A DNA stretch of 64,000 bases from Nematostella vectensis (taxonomy: Eukaryota; Cnidaria; Anthozoa; Actiniaria; Edwardsiidae): contig NC_064038.1 of the NCBI RefSeq assembly GCF_932526225.1, positions 3,906,001 to 3,970,000 on the forward strand. Reading direction: 5' to 3'. A model generated the notes under the pieces. The model saw only the letters and a program-made list of their open reading frames with translations, made no database searches and was not told where the DNA came from. The stretch's first letter is position 1; every line of letters starts with the position of its first letter. The position numbers were made by a program, and so were the translations under genes. This document shows, piece after piece, positions 1-10,568 of the stretch.

Positions 1-80
1 ATACTTTTTAGTGCAGTGAAAGGGTTTTACAAGCTCAATTGTAAATATTTGTGAGATCGGATGTCTTTTTATGCAGAACT

Positions 81-192
<112 letters not shown>

Positions 193-307
193 GAGGTTGC
201 ATGCGGTACAAATTCTGGACGCGGGCGGCGACCAGAAACGACAATTTTTAATGTGGTTATGTGGTCCTAATTGATAAACGTTTTAATAGTAAACATGCTC
301 GATGTAC

Positions 308-565
308 CTCGAGATCCTTATTGAAGTCTATGTGATCCCAGTGAAACTCTTTGTGCCCTCTTTTCATCAGTTCCAGGCCTCCCTTCAGGCCTATCGCCAT
401 CAGCTTTTGAATCGTCCCGTTAAAAGGGTGCAGAAGCAGATGGCCGCCGAACTTATTCGTTCCAACGACCCCGCGACAGTGAAACTTGAGAATTTGGTGG
501 AGGGGGTGGAGAGGGTGGAGATGGCGTTTGACGCAAACACAGATTGGCTCCATCAGCATATGTAG
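308..565 (-). CDS. Lipoxygenase exon 8 (iron-site exon), last in window
   Basis: The acceptor is at 567-566 (tttctctag), the donor gtacat at 307-302, and the 86 codons are phase 0 at both ends. It begins L-H, completing the H-x4-H iron motif started in exon 7, and continues with MLMEP, LHPLHQILKFH and a run ending NKDLE. It matches the region between the first iron-ligand helix and the conserved YPYRDD region of lipoxygenases. The next exon is not in the window. Confidence 0.85.
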
Positions 566-3500
566 CTAGAGAAACAAGGAAAACAAATTAATTCGAAACA
601 GGTTGTTAGCAGCACATGGAGGAACTACCACTATAAATAACGAATTTTTCTCTCTATTCTACACATGCTGCTTTAATTCTCTATGTCTTCGTTTCGCCAT
701 TCTACCCACGCTCTAGGCTAGTTATTATACCTTCAGTAAGTGTTCCAGTAGCCCAAGATACGCGAAGTCCGCCACTTGGACCGTCTGTTTGGCCAAAAGC
801 CATTTGTCGCCGTCATCCGGGGTATACACGGGAGAACCTACGAATGGGAATGATCTCTTATTATTTGTATACCTGTCATATATTTCATCTTTTGTTACTG
901 GTATATCTGTCATATATTCCATTAAACTGGTATAACTTTGATTTGTCTTATCTACCGTTACTGGTATCCTATGCCTGTCGACTGTTAATGGTATCCCTGT
1001 GGTATTCCCTGTCTACTCTTACTGGTATCCCTGGGTTTTTTCCTCTCTACTGTTGCTGGTATACCTGTGGTATGTCCCATCTGTATGGCCACAGGCACTA
1101 GCATGTTAGGCTTGGCTCTTCGCCGAGAGGGCTTGGACACGAAAATGGCTATGGGGGAGACGGCTTCCATGACGACCCTGCCGATCAGGGGGGGCATAGC
1201 GTCAGGGACGTCAACGGGGCTCTTGGGAATGCCATCCAAGAGGGGGTATTGGACAACGTACACGTGCCCGTAATACAGGGCCTGAGGAAAACAATAGCTA
1301 TTTCCGCTTTACAAGAACAATAGTGGGTATGATGTAACATCCGGTTAACACGAACAATAGAGGGTACGATGTCACATCTGGTAAACAAGAACAATAGAGG
1401 GTATGATGACACATCCGGTATACAAGAACAATAGAGGCTATGATGACACATCCGGTAAATAAGATTATTGGAGGATATGATAAACGGTAAACAAGAGCAA
1501 TGGTGGGTATGATGCGACATCCGGTAAACAAGAAAAATAGAGGGTATGATGCAACATCCGGTTAACAAGAACAATAGAGTGTATGATGTAACATCCAGTA
1601 TACAAGAGCAATAAAGGGTATGATGCAACATCCGGTATACACGAACAATAGAGGGTATGATGTAACATCCAGTATACAAGAGCAATAAAGGGTATGATGC
1701 AACATCCGGTAAATAAGATTATTAGAGGATATGATGACATATCTGGTAAACAAGAGCAATAGTGGGTATGATGCAACATCCGGTATATACGAACAATAGA
1801 GGGTATGATGACACATCCGGTATGCAGGAACAATAGAGGGTATGATGCAACATCCGGTAAACACAAACAATAGAGGGTATGATGTAACATCCGGTATACA
1901 AGAACAATAAAGGGGAATGATGTCACATCCGGTATAAAAAAATGAAAACGCATCGGTCCACAATGCTCACCTTGGCCAGTGACATGGATGTACCCATTGC
2001 ATCCTGTATTGCGTCTTCCCAGTCGAAGGTGGAGTTCAGTTTCCAAGAGAGTGACCTCCACCTAACCCCAGTATTGCCTAAACCAAAAGAAAAGGAAGTT
2101 TGTCAAACAAAATTTAAGGGACAGCAACGTCAACAGGTGATTTGTAGAGGTAACGGTCAATCCGAGCAAAGGAAACGAGCGACAGAGAAAGCGCAGAAGG
2201 GCAGAGATGGCCCATAATAAAATTCGAGATCCAAGATCGACCAAAGGAAAAAATTTAGATTCCGTATCTCTAAAATCCCGAATTCGAGATGCTTCAAAAT
2301 TTGGCAAAAATAAACATATTTTTAGGGAACATTCGCCATCCTGGTGACCGTCTGTAGAACAGTTTGTATGTATGCGATGTGCTTACGAAAGTAAGACACT
2401 CTCTGTAGCCTCAAAGGATTTAGGCCAGCGAGTCTCTGTTCAGCGAAGAGTCGATCTTCTCTCCAGTCACACAAGGTTGTAAATTTCTTGAAAGGTTTGC
2501 CGGGTCTTTGGTAATGGAACCGGAAGTACTTGCGATAATGCTACAAAACACAAAAAAGGTATCATTCTCTAGCGAAAGCAGTACTATTTCCCCTTGATTG
2601 AAAAACGGAATAAAATAAAGTTTAAAGCCGGTGGTAAAATACCGTAATTGTTTACGTATTTGGTCGTTAGAAATCTCCTCCCGAAATCTCTAAACTTAAA
2701 AAGCTTTCACTGGTTCAAGGAGAAAATGGCACACTGTATGTGAAAACTATAAAATCTAACTCACTTCTGGAGTAGAGTCAATTGTAGCGTTCGCCATGAA
2801 GTGAAGCAAGCGCTTGTAGTCCGTCACGGAGTTGAATGATTCCCCTTGCGTCATGTTTAGGAATCCATGTGCAAGTTTTTGGTTTCTGAGTAACATTTCG
2901 TGATAAAGCCTTAACCAGACTTCTTGTAAAGGATCTTTATGCAATTCAATAATGAGTTGGTTCTCCGGCATGTCCAGTTCAGGGAATAGACCAAAGCGGG
3001 AAGGAATCAGTTTGTATGTGGATTGGATTTGGCGTAGATCAATAGATCGGTTCTTTTGGCAGTCAGGGCTAGTGTACTCTGGCAGGCTGATGTCACACGA
3101 TGCGGGGAGCGTAGGGGGAGCTAAGGAGAAAAAGACTGTGAGAATGAAACACAAAAAGAAGTGGATGATATATAAAAAAAAGAAACAGAAGGAGAAAGGG
3201 GAAGATTTTAAACGATAATCTATGAAAGAACTAGCCAAAGTCCTAATTGTCTTGTGGCATGAAATTGTCCACACAGAGGGTACCAGAGGGTCACAGAGGT
3301 CACAAAGGTACTAGACAAACAGAATAGAAAATGTTTGGAGAAATTGGAAATGTATTTCCTTATATTTGTTTTGGTAGTCTGTGGCCAATCAATTAAAAGA
3401 ATCAAAACCATTAACAATTGTTTTATATTTACAATGCTTCCCACTGTTAATTATTTGGAAGGATATATTATACATAATAATTAGTAACCTTAAACTAAAC

Positions 3501-6500
3501 TCTTCAAAAATTTTAATTCAGCATTGGTTTTACTAGTAAAAGATATATTTTTGTGTATTTCTATATTTAGCAAAGGCAATTTGACATGCCATTACGCACT
3601 TGCCTTACCCCGCCTCCCCCCCCCTTGTAGGCCAAAAAGTTTCTTTTAAGGAATCTTCAAATACTATGCTTTTTCCATATGATACCTATGACTACGCACC
3701 CTCCCTTAGCCAATCCTGGGTACGCACCTGTTATGTGAATACCATCTATTTTATCAATCCATCAATTTTATATCCGTGTTACAAACCGTGTTATTTCATC
3801 TACCCTTCTATTTTATATCTCTGTTAATATCGGCGAGTAATACCACGTACCTTGTATGAAGTAGACGTCATTAGCATAATCCCCACCCAGTCCCCCATGG
3901 CAATTCGTCGCCTTGCCCGATTTGTTGTAATCCTTTTGCGCCCGCTCTCCTGACCAGCAGTCTCCCCCAAACTGGATCCCAAATGCCTTGTAGTCGGCAG
4001 CGTCTGTTGCGCGTGCGCACTCAGCGACGGGATCCACACTGGTCCTAAAGTCGCCTAAGTAGACGGGTAGCAAGGGCACCGTGCCGTCATTGAAACAACC
4101 AATGTGAGAGTGCTTTGGCACTGGAAAGAGAAGTTTTTGATCGGTTAGAATGATCTCTAGGCGAAGAGAGGTGGGTTTAGTCCTGTCATTACCGCTGAGA
4201 GACGGAGGACCCTAGACAGTAGAGCACAACCGAGAGGACGGGGATCCCTTAGACAGTAGAGCACAACCGAGAGGACGGGGAGCCCTTAGACAGTAGAGCA
4301 CAACCGAGAGGACGGGGATCCCTTAGACAGTAGAGCACAACCGACAGGACGGGGATCCCTTAGACAGTAGAGCACAACCGAGAGGACGCGAAGCCCTTAA
4401 ACAGTAGAGCACAACCGAGAGGACGGGGATCCCTTAGACAGTAGAGCACAACCGAGAGGACGGGGAGCCCTTAGACAGTAGAGCACAACCGAGAGGACGG
4501 GGATCCCTTAGACAGTAGAGCACAACCGAGAGGACGGGGAGCCCTTAGACAGTAGAGCACAACCGAGAGGATGGGGGGCCCTTAGACAGTAGAGCACAAC
4601 CGAGAGGACGGGGATCCCTTAGACAGTAGAGCACAACCGAGAGGACGGGGAGCCCTTAGACAGTAGAGCACAACCGAGAGGACGGGGATCCCTTAGACAG
4701 TAGAGCACAACCGAGAGGACGGGGAGCCCTTAGACAGTAGAGCACAACCGAGAGGACGGGGAGCCCTTAGACAGTAGAGCACAACCGAGAGGACGGGGAG
4801 CCCTTAGACAGTAGAGCACAACCGAGAGGACGGGGAGCCCTTAGACAGTAGAGCACAACCGAGAGGACGGGGAGCCCTTAGACAGTAGAACACAACCGGG
4901 AGGACGGGGAGCCCTTAGACAGTAGAGCACAACCGAGAGGACGGGGAGCCCTTAGACAGTAGAGCACAACCGAGAGGACGGGGAGCCCTTAGACAGTAGA
5001 GCACAACCGGGAGGACGGGGATCCCTTAGACAGTAGAGCACAACCGAGAGGACGGGGATCCCTTAGACAGTAGAGCACAACCGAGAGGACGGGGAGCCCT
5101 TAGACAGTAGAGCACAACCGAGAGGACGGGGAGCCCTTAAACAGTAGAGCACAACCGAGAGGACGGGGAGCCCTTAGACAGTAGAGCACAACCGAGAGGA
5201 CGGGGAGCCCTTAGACAGTAGAGCACAACCGAGAGGACGGGGAGCCCTTAGACAGTAGAGCACAACCGAGAGGACGGGGAGCCCTCAGACAGTAGAGCAC
5301 AACCGAGAGGACGGGGAGCCCTTAAACAGTAGAGCACAACCGAGAGGACGGGGATCCCTTAGACAGTAGAGCACAACCGAGAGGACGGGGAGCCCTTAGA
5401 CAGTAGAGCACAACCGAGAGGACGGGGAGCCCTTAGACAGTAGAGCACAACCGAGAAGACGGGGAGCCCTCAGACAGTAGAGCACAACCGAGAGGACGGG
5501 GAGCCCTTAAACAGTAGAGCACAACCGAGAGGACGGGGATCCCTTAGACAGTAGAGCACAACCGAGAGGACGGGGAGCCCTTAGACAGTAGAGCACAACC
5601 GAGAGGACGGGGAGCCCTTAGACAGTAGAGCACAACCGACAGGACGGGGAGCCCTTAGACAGTAGAGCACAACCGAGAGGACGGAGAGCCCTTAGACAGT
5701 AGAGCACAACCGAGAGGACGGGGAGCCCTTAGACAGTAGAGCACAACCGAGAGGAAGGGGAGCCCTTAGACAGTAAAGCACAACCGAGAGGACGGGGAGC
5801 CCTTAGACAGTAGAGCACAACCGACAGGACGGGGAGCCCTTAGACAGTAGAGCACAACCGAGAGGAAGGGAAGCTCTTAGACAGTAGAGCACAACCGAGA
5901 GGACGGGGATCCCTTAGACAGTAGAGCACAACCGAGAGGACGGGGGGCCCTTAGACAGTAGAGCACAACCGAGAAGACGGGGAGCCCTCAGACAGTAGAG
6001 CACAACCGAGAGGACGGGGAGCCCTTAGACAGTAGAGCGCAACCGAGAGGACGGGGATCCCTTAGACAGTAGAGCACAACCGAGAGGACGGGGAGCCCTT
6101 AGACAGTAGAGCACAACCGAGAGGACGGGGAGCCCTTAGACAGTAGAGCACAACCGAGAGGACGGAGAGCCCTTAGACAGTAGAGCACAACCGAGAGGAC
6201 GGGGAGCCCTTAGACAGTAGAGCACAACCGAGAGGAAGGGGAGCCCTTAGACAGTAAAGCACAACCGAGAGGACGGGGAGCCCTTAGACAGTAGAGCACA
6301 ACCGACAGGACGGGGAGCCCTTAGACAGTAGAGCACAACCGACAGGACGGGGAGCCCTTAGACAGTAGAGCACAACCGAGAGGAAGGGAAGCTCTTAGAC
6401 AGTAGAGCACAACCGAGAGGACGGGGAGCCCTTAGACAGTAGAGCACCGCCAAGAGGACGGGGAAACCCTAGAAAGGTAACTAGAAGTTCAAACTTGGTT

Positions 6501-7063
6501 ACTTTTCCTAACATTGATCAGCGGACATGTTGATGCCATTGACATTTCGATGTGACGTTCCAGGTTAACATTGAATCCTGTCTTTTGTCTTTAACGCAGA
6601 GATTTTTCAAAACCTAGAGATCCCATTGATGAATAAATTAGCTTTCAAAATTTAGCCATCGAAACTTAACTATTAATCATATATATGATTAATAGTTATA
6701 TATTTTATTTATCTTTTTAATAATAGTTTTACGAGGGAACGTAAGGGGAGGGTACGAAAACCGCAAAACCGCATAGAAAAACACACAGAAAAACGCAAAA
6801 AAAGCAAAACCGCCAAAATAAGTAATAACCGTAGACCGCGCAGTCTAGAGAAACCGCAATACCGCGGAATAAAATACGAAAAACCGCGCCAGTTTTAAGA
6901 CAAAAGCGCATCACCGCAAACCCTCTTTTATCAAATTGTATTTCCTAGAATATTTATCTATGTGATCATCATTAACTAGTATTTTTTACTCACCAGGGGA
7001 AGCGGTTGAAGCTACGAATGCAGGTACAATTAGTAGGACAGCTAACGAGAGAATAGATAGCAT
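308..7063 (-). CDS. Secreted lipoxygenase with N-terminal WSC-like domain (5' part, eight exons)
   Basis: Coding exons, 5' to 3' on the minus strand: 7063-6994, 4120-3851, 3120-2765, 2540-2387, 2077-1971, 1281-1065, 837-731, 565-308. All junctions are GT-AG and all phases agree (1,1,0,1,0,1,0), giving 513 codons before the window edge. Residues 1-22 are a hydrophobic signal peptide. Residues ~28-113 are a Cys-rich module (CFNDG, YKAFGIQFGGDCWSG, ANDVY) like WSC/PAN-type ectodomains. From ~115 on it is lipoxygenase: FAEQRLAGLNP, TFDWEDAIQDAMG, VYVVQYPLLDGIP, APIA-like VSPIAIFV, LVPVAIQ, VYTPDDGDKWLLAKQ, then the iron-site helix EHLLKLH with H424 and H429 spaced as the first two iron ligands, and LHPLHQILKFH, close to the second lipoxygenase signature. 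Lipoxygenases add O2 to polyunsaturated fatty acids. The remaining ligands (His, Asn and the C-terminal residue) lie off the left edge. A signal peptide implies secretion or ER entry, unusual for the family. Activity is inferred. Confidence 0.88.
850..1064. repeat. Degenerate tandem copies of the exon 6 splice-donor region
   Basis: On the minus strand exon 6 ends TACCACAG|GTATACCAG. Directly downstream the intron repeats variants of this junction (for example AATACCACAGGGATACC, then GGATACCATTAACAG, GATACCAGTAACGG and GACAGGTATACC), with about 35-45 bases between successive ATACC motifs. The copies are degenerate, and not all keep a GT donor. Confidence 0.6.
1310..1938. repeat. 37-bp minisatellite in lipoxygenase intron 5
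   Basis: About 17 units of 37 bp with core GGGTATGATGTAACATCCGG followed by tatacaagaacaatag; the spacing was measured at 1582, 1619 and 1656. It fills almost the whole intron between exons 5 and 6. The long minus-strand open frames across it (MLHHTLYCSC-type repeats) come from the periodic sequence, not from a gene. Confidence 0.93.
3651..3730. repeat. Dispersed repeat copy A (end of an inverted-repeat element?)
   Basis: About 80 bp starting gaatcttcaaatactatgc and ending cctgggtacgcacctg. It is about 85 percent identical by eye to 26220-26298. Its end, read in reverse, resembles the terminal repeat of the element at 30879-31206 (caggcccgtagccagg). It lies in the lipoxygenase intron between exons 2 and 3. 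Confidence 0.75.
4190..6468. repeat. 37-bp minisatellite in lipoxygenase intron 1, about 61 units
   Basis: The unit is acagtagagcacaaccgag followed by aggacggggagcccttag, 37 bp (acag at 4216 and 4253). Units alternate between two variants (gatccc and gagccc), and longer blocks recur, for example the aggaaggg-aagctcttag variant near 5870 and 6380, so the array grew partly by duplicating multi-unit blocks. It occupies most of the 2.9-kb intron between the signal-peptide exon and the WSC-like exon. Confidence 0.96.
6667..6698. repeat. Perfect 32-bp palindrome
   Basis: Reads taactattaatcatat and its exact reverse complement with no spacer. The sequence is AT-rich, lies in lipoxygenase intron 1, and can form a cruciform. 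No function is evident. Confidence 0.85.
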
Positions 7064-8286
7064 GGCGCTGGAAGTGCAGAGATCACTGGTGTTCCACACG
7101 GTCCACAGATGAACCTTAATAAGATGCGCACGCATACTTCCCTGACAACTTCCTCAGGAAATGTATTGACTGCTCAGCCCCGTGTTTGTTCTTGGTAAAG
7201 GATCCGTTGAGAAAAACAAATTCACTGTTTAATATTAGTGAATTAAAAGAGTGGATGAAAAAAAAGGAAGGAGAAAGTAAAAGTGCTACTTCAATGGGAA
7301 AGCTTCAGCGTCTAAGAAGCTAAACAAGAGTAGGCAAATAATGACAAACAAAAATTGCCAAAAACAAAAAGGAACTACTCAGAAGAATTGACCTTGTTAA
7401 TAGAATTAACTTAGATAAATTTGTTTGGTAAATATATATTTTTGCTCTTTCAGATCACTGTAGCTTGACAAGGAATACAAACAGGACAAAGAGGCAATGA
7501 AGTCATCACAAGAAACAAGTAATAGCGTACGCCAGTACTTGCTTTAAGTCGAATTTGAAAAATTAAATTAAAAAAATAACACGTCATCAGTAAGGACGCG
7601 ATTGTCAACTCTCTCAAGGAAAATGAAAGAAAACGGGGGTTTGGGGGAGTCGAGAAAAATTACTTCCTCTGTTCGTTCTATTTTCGAACACTTCTTTTTG
7701 AGTCCTTCACCACAAAAAACTAAGGAAAGGAGGATGGCAAAAATTATATCATGTCAATTATATAATAAAAAAAACCCACGTTGTTTCATTTCTTCAGGTC
7801 GATATAATTTGTGTTGATTCAAGCAGAGTACATAATGGAGTTTTCCCGGTAGATTAACCCACACTCGGATAGAGCTGACTTCTTTTCATTTAAAAATAAA
7901 CAGTATAAGTGAAAGTGCTACCGAATGATACATGTATCAGTACTGCACAGGCGAACAGTGCGGCTTAAATAAAAGCTCGTCGGATAAAACATCATTGCTT
8001 TTTTGAAGCTAGGCAAAGTGAAACATAACGCCTTGAAGATAACTAACCAGCCTCTATAAAATAGGGTTAACTGGATACCGGAAACTGTCAAGGGTCTTTA
8101 AGATGCTAAACCAGGGCCTTGGCACCCATCATTCCTGAGCCAAGAAGTGCTGCTCCTGGCAACGACTCACACCGCTGAACACAAGAGAAGGAGAATGACT
8201 TGTTAAATGTGATAAATGTAAATGAATTCCTAATTTATGGCGTCTTTTACAATGCAGATTTTATAAAACAAATTTATAAAACAAAT
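7064..8286. other. Upstream region of the lipoxygenase gene, no gene seen
   Basis: Holds the presumed promoter and 5' UTR of the minus-strand lipoxygenase. I see no convincing coding exon. The stretch near 8185-8089 on the minus strand has a good acceptor (tccttctcttgtgttcag) followed by a short open frame ending GAALLGSGMMGAKALV and a stop; it could be a non-coding upstream exon but cannot be supported further. Confidence 0.5.
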
Positions 8287-8477
8287 TAGAAATGGAAGGC
8301 ACTGGGGAAGGAAGGGTAGGGAATAAAGCACTGTGGGAAGGGTAGGGAATAAAGCACTAGGGGAAGGGAAGGGAATAAAGCACTGTTGGAAGGGTAGGGA
8401 ATAAAGCACTGGGGAAAGGGAAGGGAATAAAGCACTGGGGAAAGGGAAGGGAATAAAGCACTGGGGGAAGTGTATGG
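8287..8477. repeat. Left part of AATAAAGCACTG minisatellite
   Basis: Seven or eight units of the same ~25-27-bp repeat (gggaataaagcactggggg, aagg) that resumes at 12693. The array is one unit system split by insertion of the LTR element; its last five bases, tatgg (8473-8477), are the target-site duplication. Confidence 0.93.
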
Positions 8478-8654
8478 TGTATCGTTTCTTAGCTGAAGGA
8501 ACGATGAAGAACGAAGAAAGAACACCGAGACATATGAGACGACTATATTCTTTATCTCAAAGAACAACAACTACAAGTCTACGAACATTGCAAGCGTGTC
8601 TACGCACGTGGTGTGTGACGTCACCGGAAGTTGTATAAACCGGATATCGTTACA
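8478..8654 (-). repeat. 3' LTR of the Gypsy element
   Basis: 177 bp, TG...CA. It contains a perfect CRE palindrome tgacgtca (8616-8623) and an E-box cacgtg (8605-8610), which may act as promoter elements. The truncated right LTR has tgacttca at the CRE position. The two share ~80 bp with several substitutions, so the insertion is not recent. Confidence 0.88.
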
Positions 8655-8685
8655 TCTCCCCTTCCAAAAATTTAAAAAAAATACA

Positions 8686-8831
8686 CTAACAAAATGTCAC
8701 TGTCCTGGATAATAAAACTATTGAAAACGTACAGGCGGTTTGACAAACCCTTCCTGAACGCGTGCGTTGCTCCGCTGGGGCATCGGGGACATCCTGGGCA
8801 GCATTCTCAGGGGCTTTCTCTGAAGGTTGTT

Positions 8832-8889
<58 letters not shown>

Positions 8890-9615
8890 GTGTGTCGTAG
8901 GCATCGCCGGTTTAGCAGGTCTGCTTGGGGAAGGGCAGTGCATTTCTATCTCTTCTTGCTGCGGTGGCTGCATCTGCTCTCTGGTTTTCCGCAGGTGTCG
9001 TCTGTTTCGTCGGTAAACCCATCCGTCTTCAGTACGTACCTGATATGATCGAATATCAACTTTTCCTTCAACTCTTGCTTGCTTCCATTGCTTGGCCCTT
9101 CCCACTGTCTTTGTAGGTTGTAGACGCACAACATCTCCTTGTTTCAGCTCTTCTAACTCCTTTGCTCCACGGTTGTAATTCAGGCTTTGCCTTGCCTTCT
9201 GTAGCGTGAGCTTCTGGCGTACATCTCTGGGCACTGATGGTTTCAAGAGTCTGCTGGAAGTTGGTAGGAGTGTCTTGGTTCTCCTATTGAACAATCTTTG
9301 AACTGGTGAATAACCAACTGTTTCGCTTGGTGTATTCCGCCAATCCAGTAGAGCCAAGTACGGGTCTTTGTTTGATTCTGTGGCTTTTTTCATCAGATTC
9401 TTTGCCGTCTTGATTGCATTCTCTACTTTTCCATTGGATTGGGCATAGCCTGGGGAGCTGGTCACATGTTCAATTCTATAACTGTTTGTTAACTGTCTAA
9501 ACTCATGTGAGTCGAATGGCGGGCCATTGTCACTCATAATCTGGTCTGGAATACCATGTCTGGCCACATGTGGTTTGATCTTCCTCATCACTTCTTTCGC
9601 AGTCTTGCCTTCCAA
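8686..9615 (-). pseudogene. Gypsy integrase, core and C-terminal tail with poly-Q
   Basis: An open frame of 309 codons on the minus strand. It carries the second catalytic Asp in IMSDNGPPFDSHEF and the Glu in NGKVENAIKTA of the D-D-E integrase core; the first Asp lies just upstream in the adjacent frame segment. The C-terminal tail contains 17 uninterrupted CAG codons (8836-8886), giving a poly-Gln run unusual for an integrase tail and probably a local expansion. It ends near the polypurine tract. It is separated from the N-terminal integrase by a frameshift. Confidence 0.85.
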
Positions 9616-9695
9616 CCTGTCAACCTCAAAGAAGCCTGAATAGTAATCAACTGTTAGTATAAAGTCTTTCCCATTCAGTTCAAACAGGTCTATGC

Positions 9696-10193
9696 CTACT
9701 TTCTCCCATGGGCGGTTGGGGATTTCATGGCATATGATTGGCTCTTTGCCTTGCTCTTGTAAGTGACTGTTGCAAATCTCACATTTGGCAACATACTCTT
9801 TTCTACTTCTTTATTCATTCCAGGCCAGTATAGGACTTCTCTAGCCCTACGGAGACATCCCTGGATCCCTATGTGACTGGCATGTATCTTAGCCAACATT
9901 TCTACTCTGGAACTGTTGGGAATCACTAACCTCTCTCCTTTGAAGACCAGGCCGTTTTGTAGTGACAACGCATCTCTAAAAGAGTAGTAATCTCTGATGC
10001 TCACAGGAACGTCATCCTTCACCTCTGGCCAGCCTTGTCGGATTATAGACTTCAGCTCTCTCATAGCTGTGTCCTGCTCTGTAGCTTGTCGTAGTGATGC
10101 TTGGGTAGCTTCGGAGACAGGTAAAAACTGTATCATGTCAATACTTTCTTCTTCTCGCTCAGTCGTATCTCTCATCTCTCCTAGTAGCATCAC
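9696..10193 (-). pseudogene. Gypsy integrase N-terminal zinc-binding region
   Basis: Contains HASHIGIQGCLRRAREVLYWPGM, the HHCC zinc-binding helix region of retroelement integrases. The frame shifts near 9810, after which the conserved Cys-x2-Cys (CEIC) continues in another frame, so the ORF's last ~40 residues are out of frame. The upstream part joins the RNase H segment across two stops. Confidence 0.83.
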
Positions 10194-10280
10194 ATCTCCT
10201 ACATCATCTCGACTAGCACTCCTCTTCTGCCCTCGGAAGGCTCTGCTTAGGGTGTCTGCAAGCTACATTTCAGCTTCTCT

Positions 10281-10559
10281 CTAAAAGTTGACTTGCAGGT
10301 CAAACTTCTGTAGTCGCAACATCATTCTTTGTAGGCGCTTGGGGGCACTAATGAGGCTTTTCTTGAAAATGCTTTCAAGAGGTTTGTGATCCGTTTCAAC
10401 TTTTATTGGCCGTCCATACAGATAATGCTTTAAGCGCTCCACTCCAAATACAATGGACAGCATTTCTTTCTTAATCTGAGCATAGTTCTTCTCGGTTTCT
10501 GTTAGAGAACGTGACGCATATGCGATGGGCTGTCCCTTCTGCATTAGACAGGCTCCCAT
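10281..10559 (-). pseudogene. Gypsy RNase H segment
   Basis: 92 codons including GACLMQKGQPIAYASRSLTETEKNYAQIKKE and TDHKPLESIF, the usual Ty3/Gypsy RNase H signatures. It is bounded by a TAA at 10569-10571 on the 5' side and TAG codons at 10281-10283 and 10263-10265 on the 3' side; each sits where related elements have a sense codon. Confidence 0.87.
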
Positions 10560-10568
10560 CCCTTTCTC

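Noticed and set aside
1185-2061. Cys/His-rich minus-strand frames (MLHHTLYCSC repeats)
   Set aside because: They are the 37-bp array in lipoxygenase intron 5; only the ends of these frames overlap real exons.
8089-8185. Possible exon with a strong acceptor on the minus strand
   Set aside because: It has no partner exon or recognisable protein; possibly a 5' UTR exon of the lipoxygenase gene but unsupported.
8694-9116. Plus-strand frames with poly-Cys, poly-Leu or poly-Ala
   Set aside because: They are shadows of the CAG tract of the minus-strand integrase.
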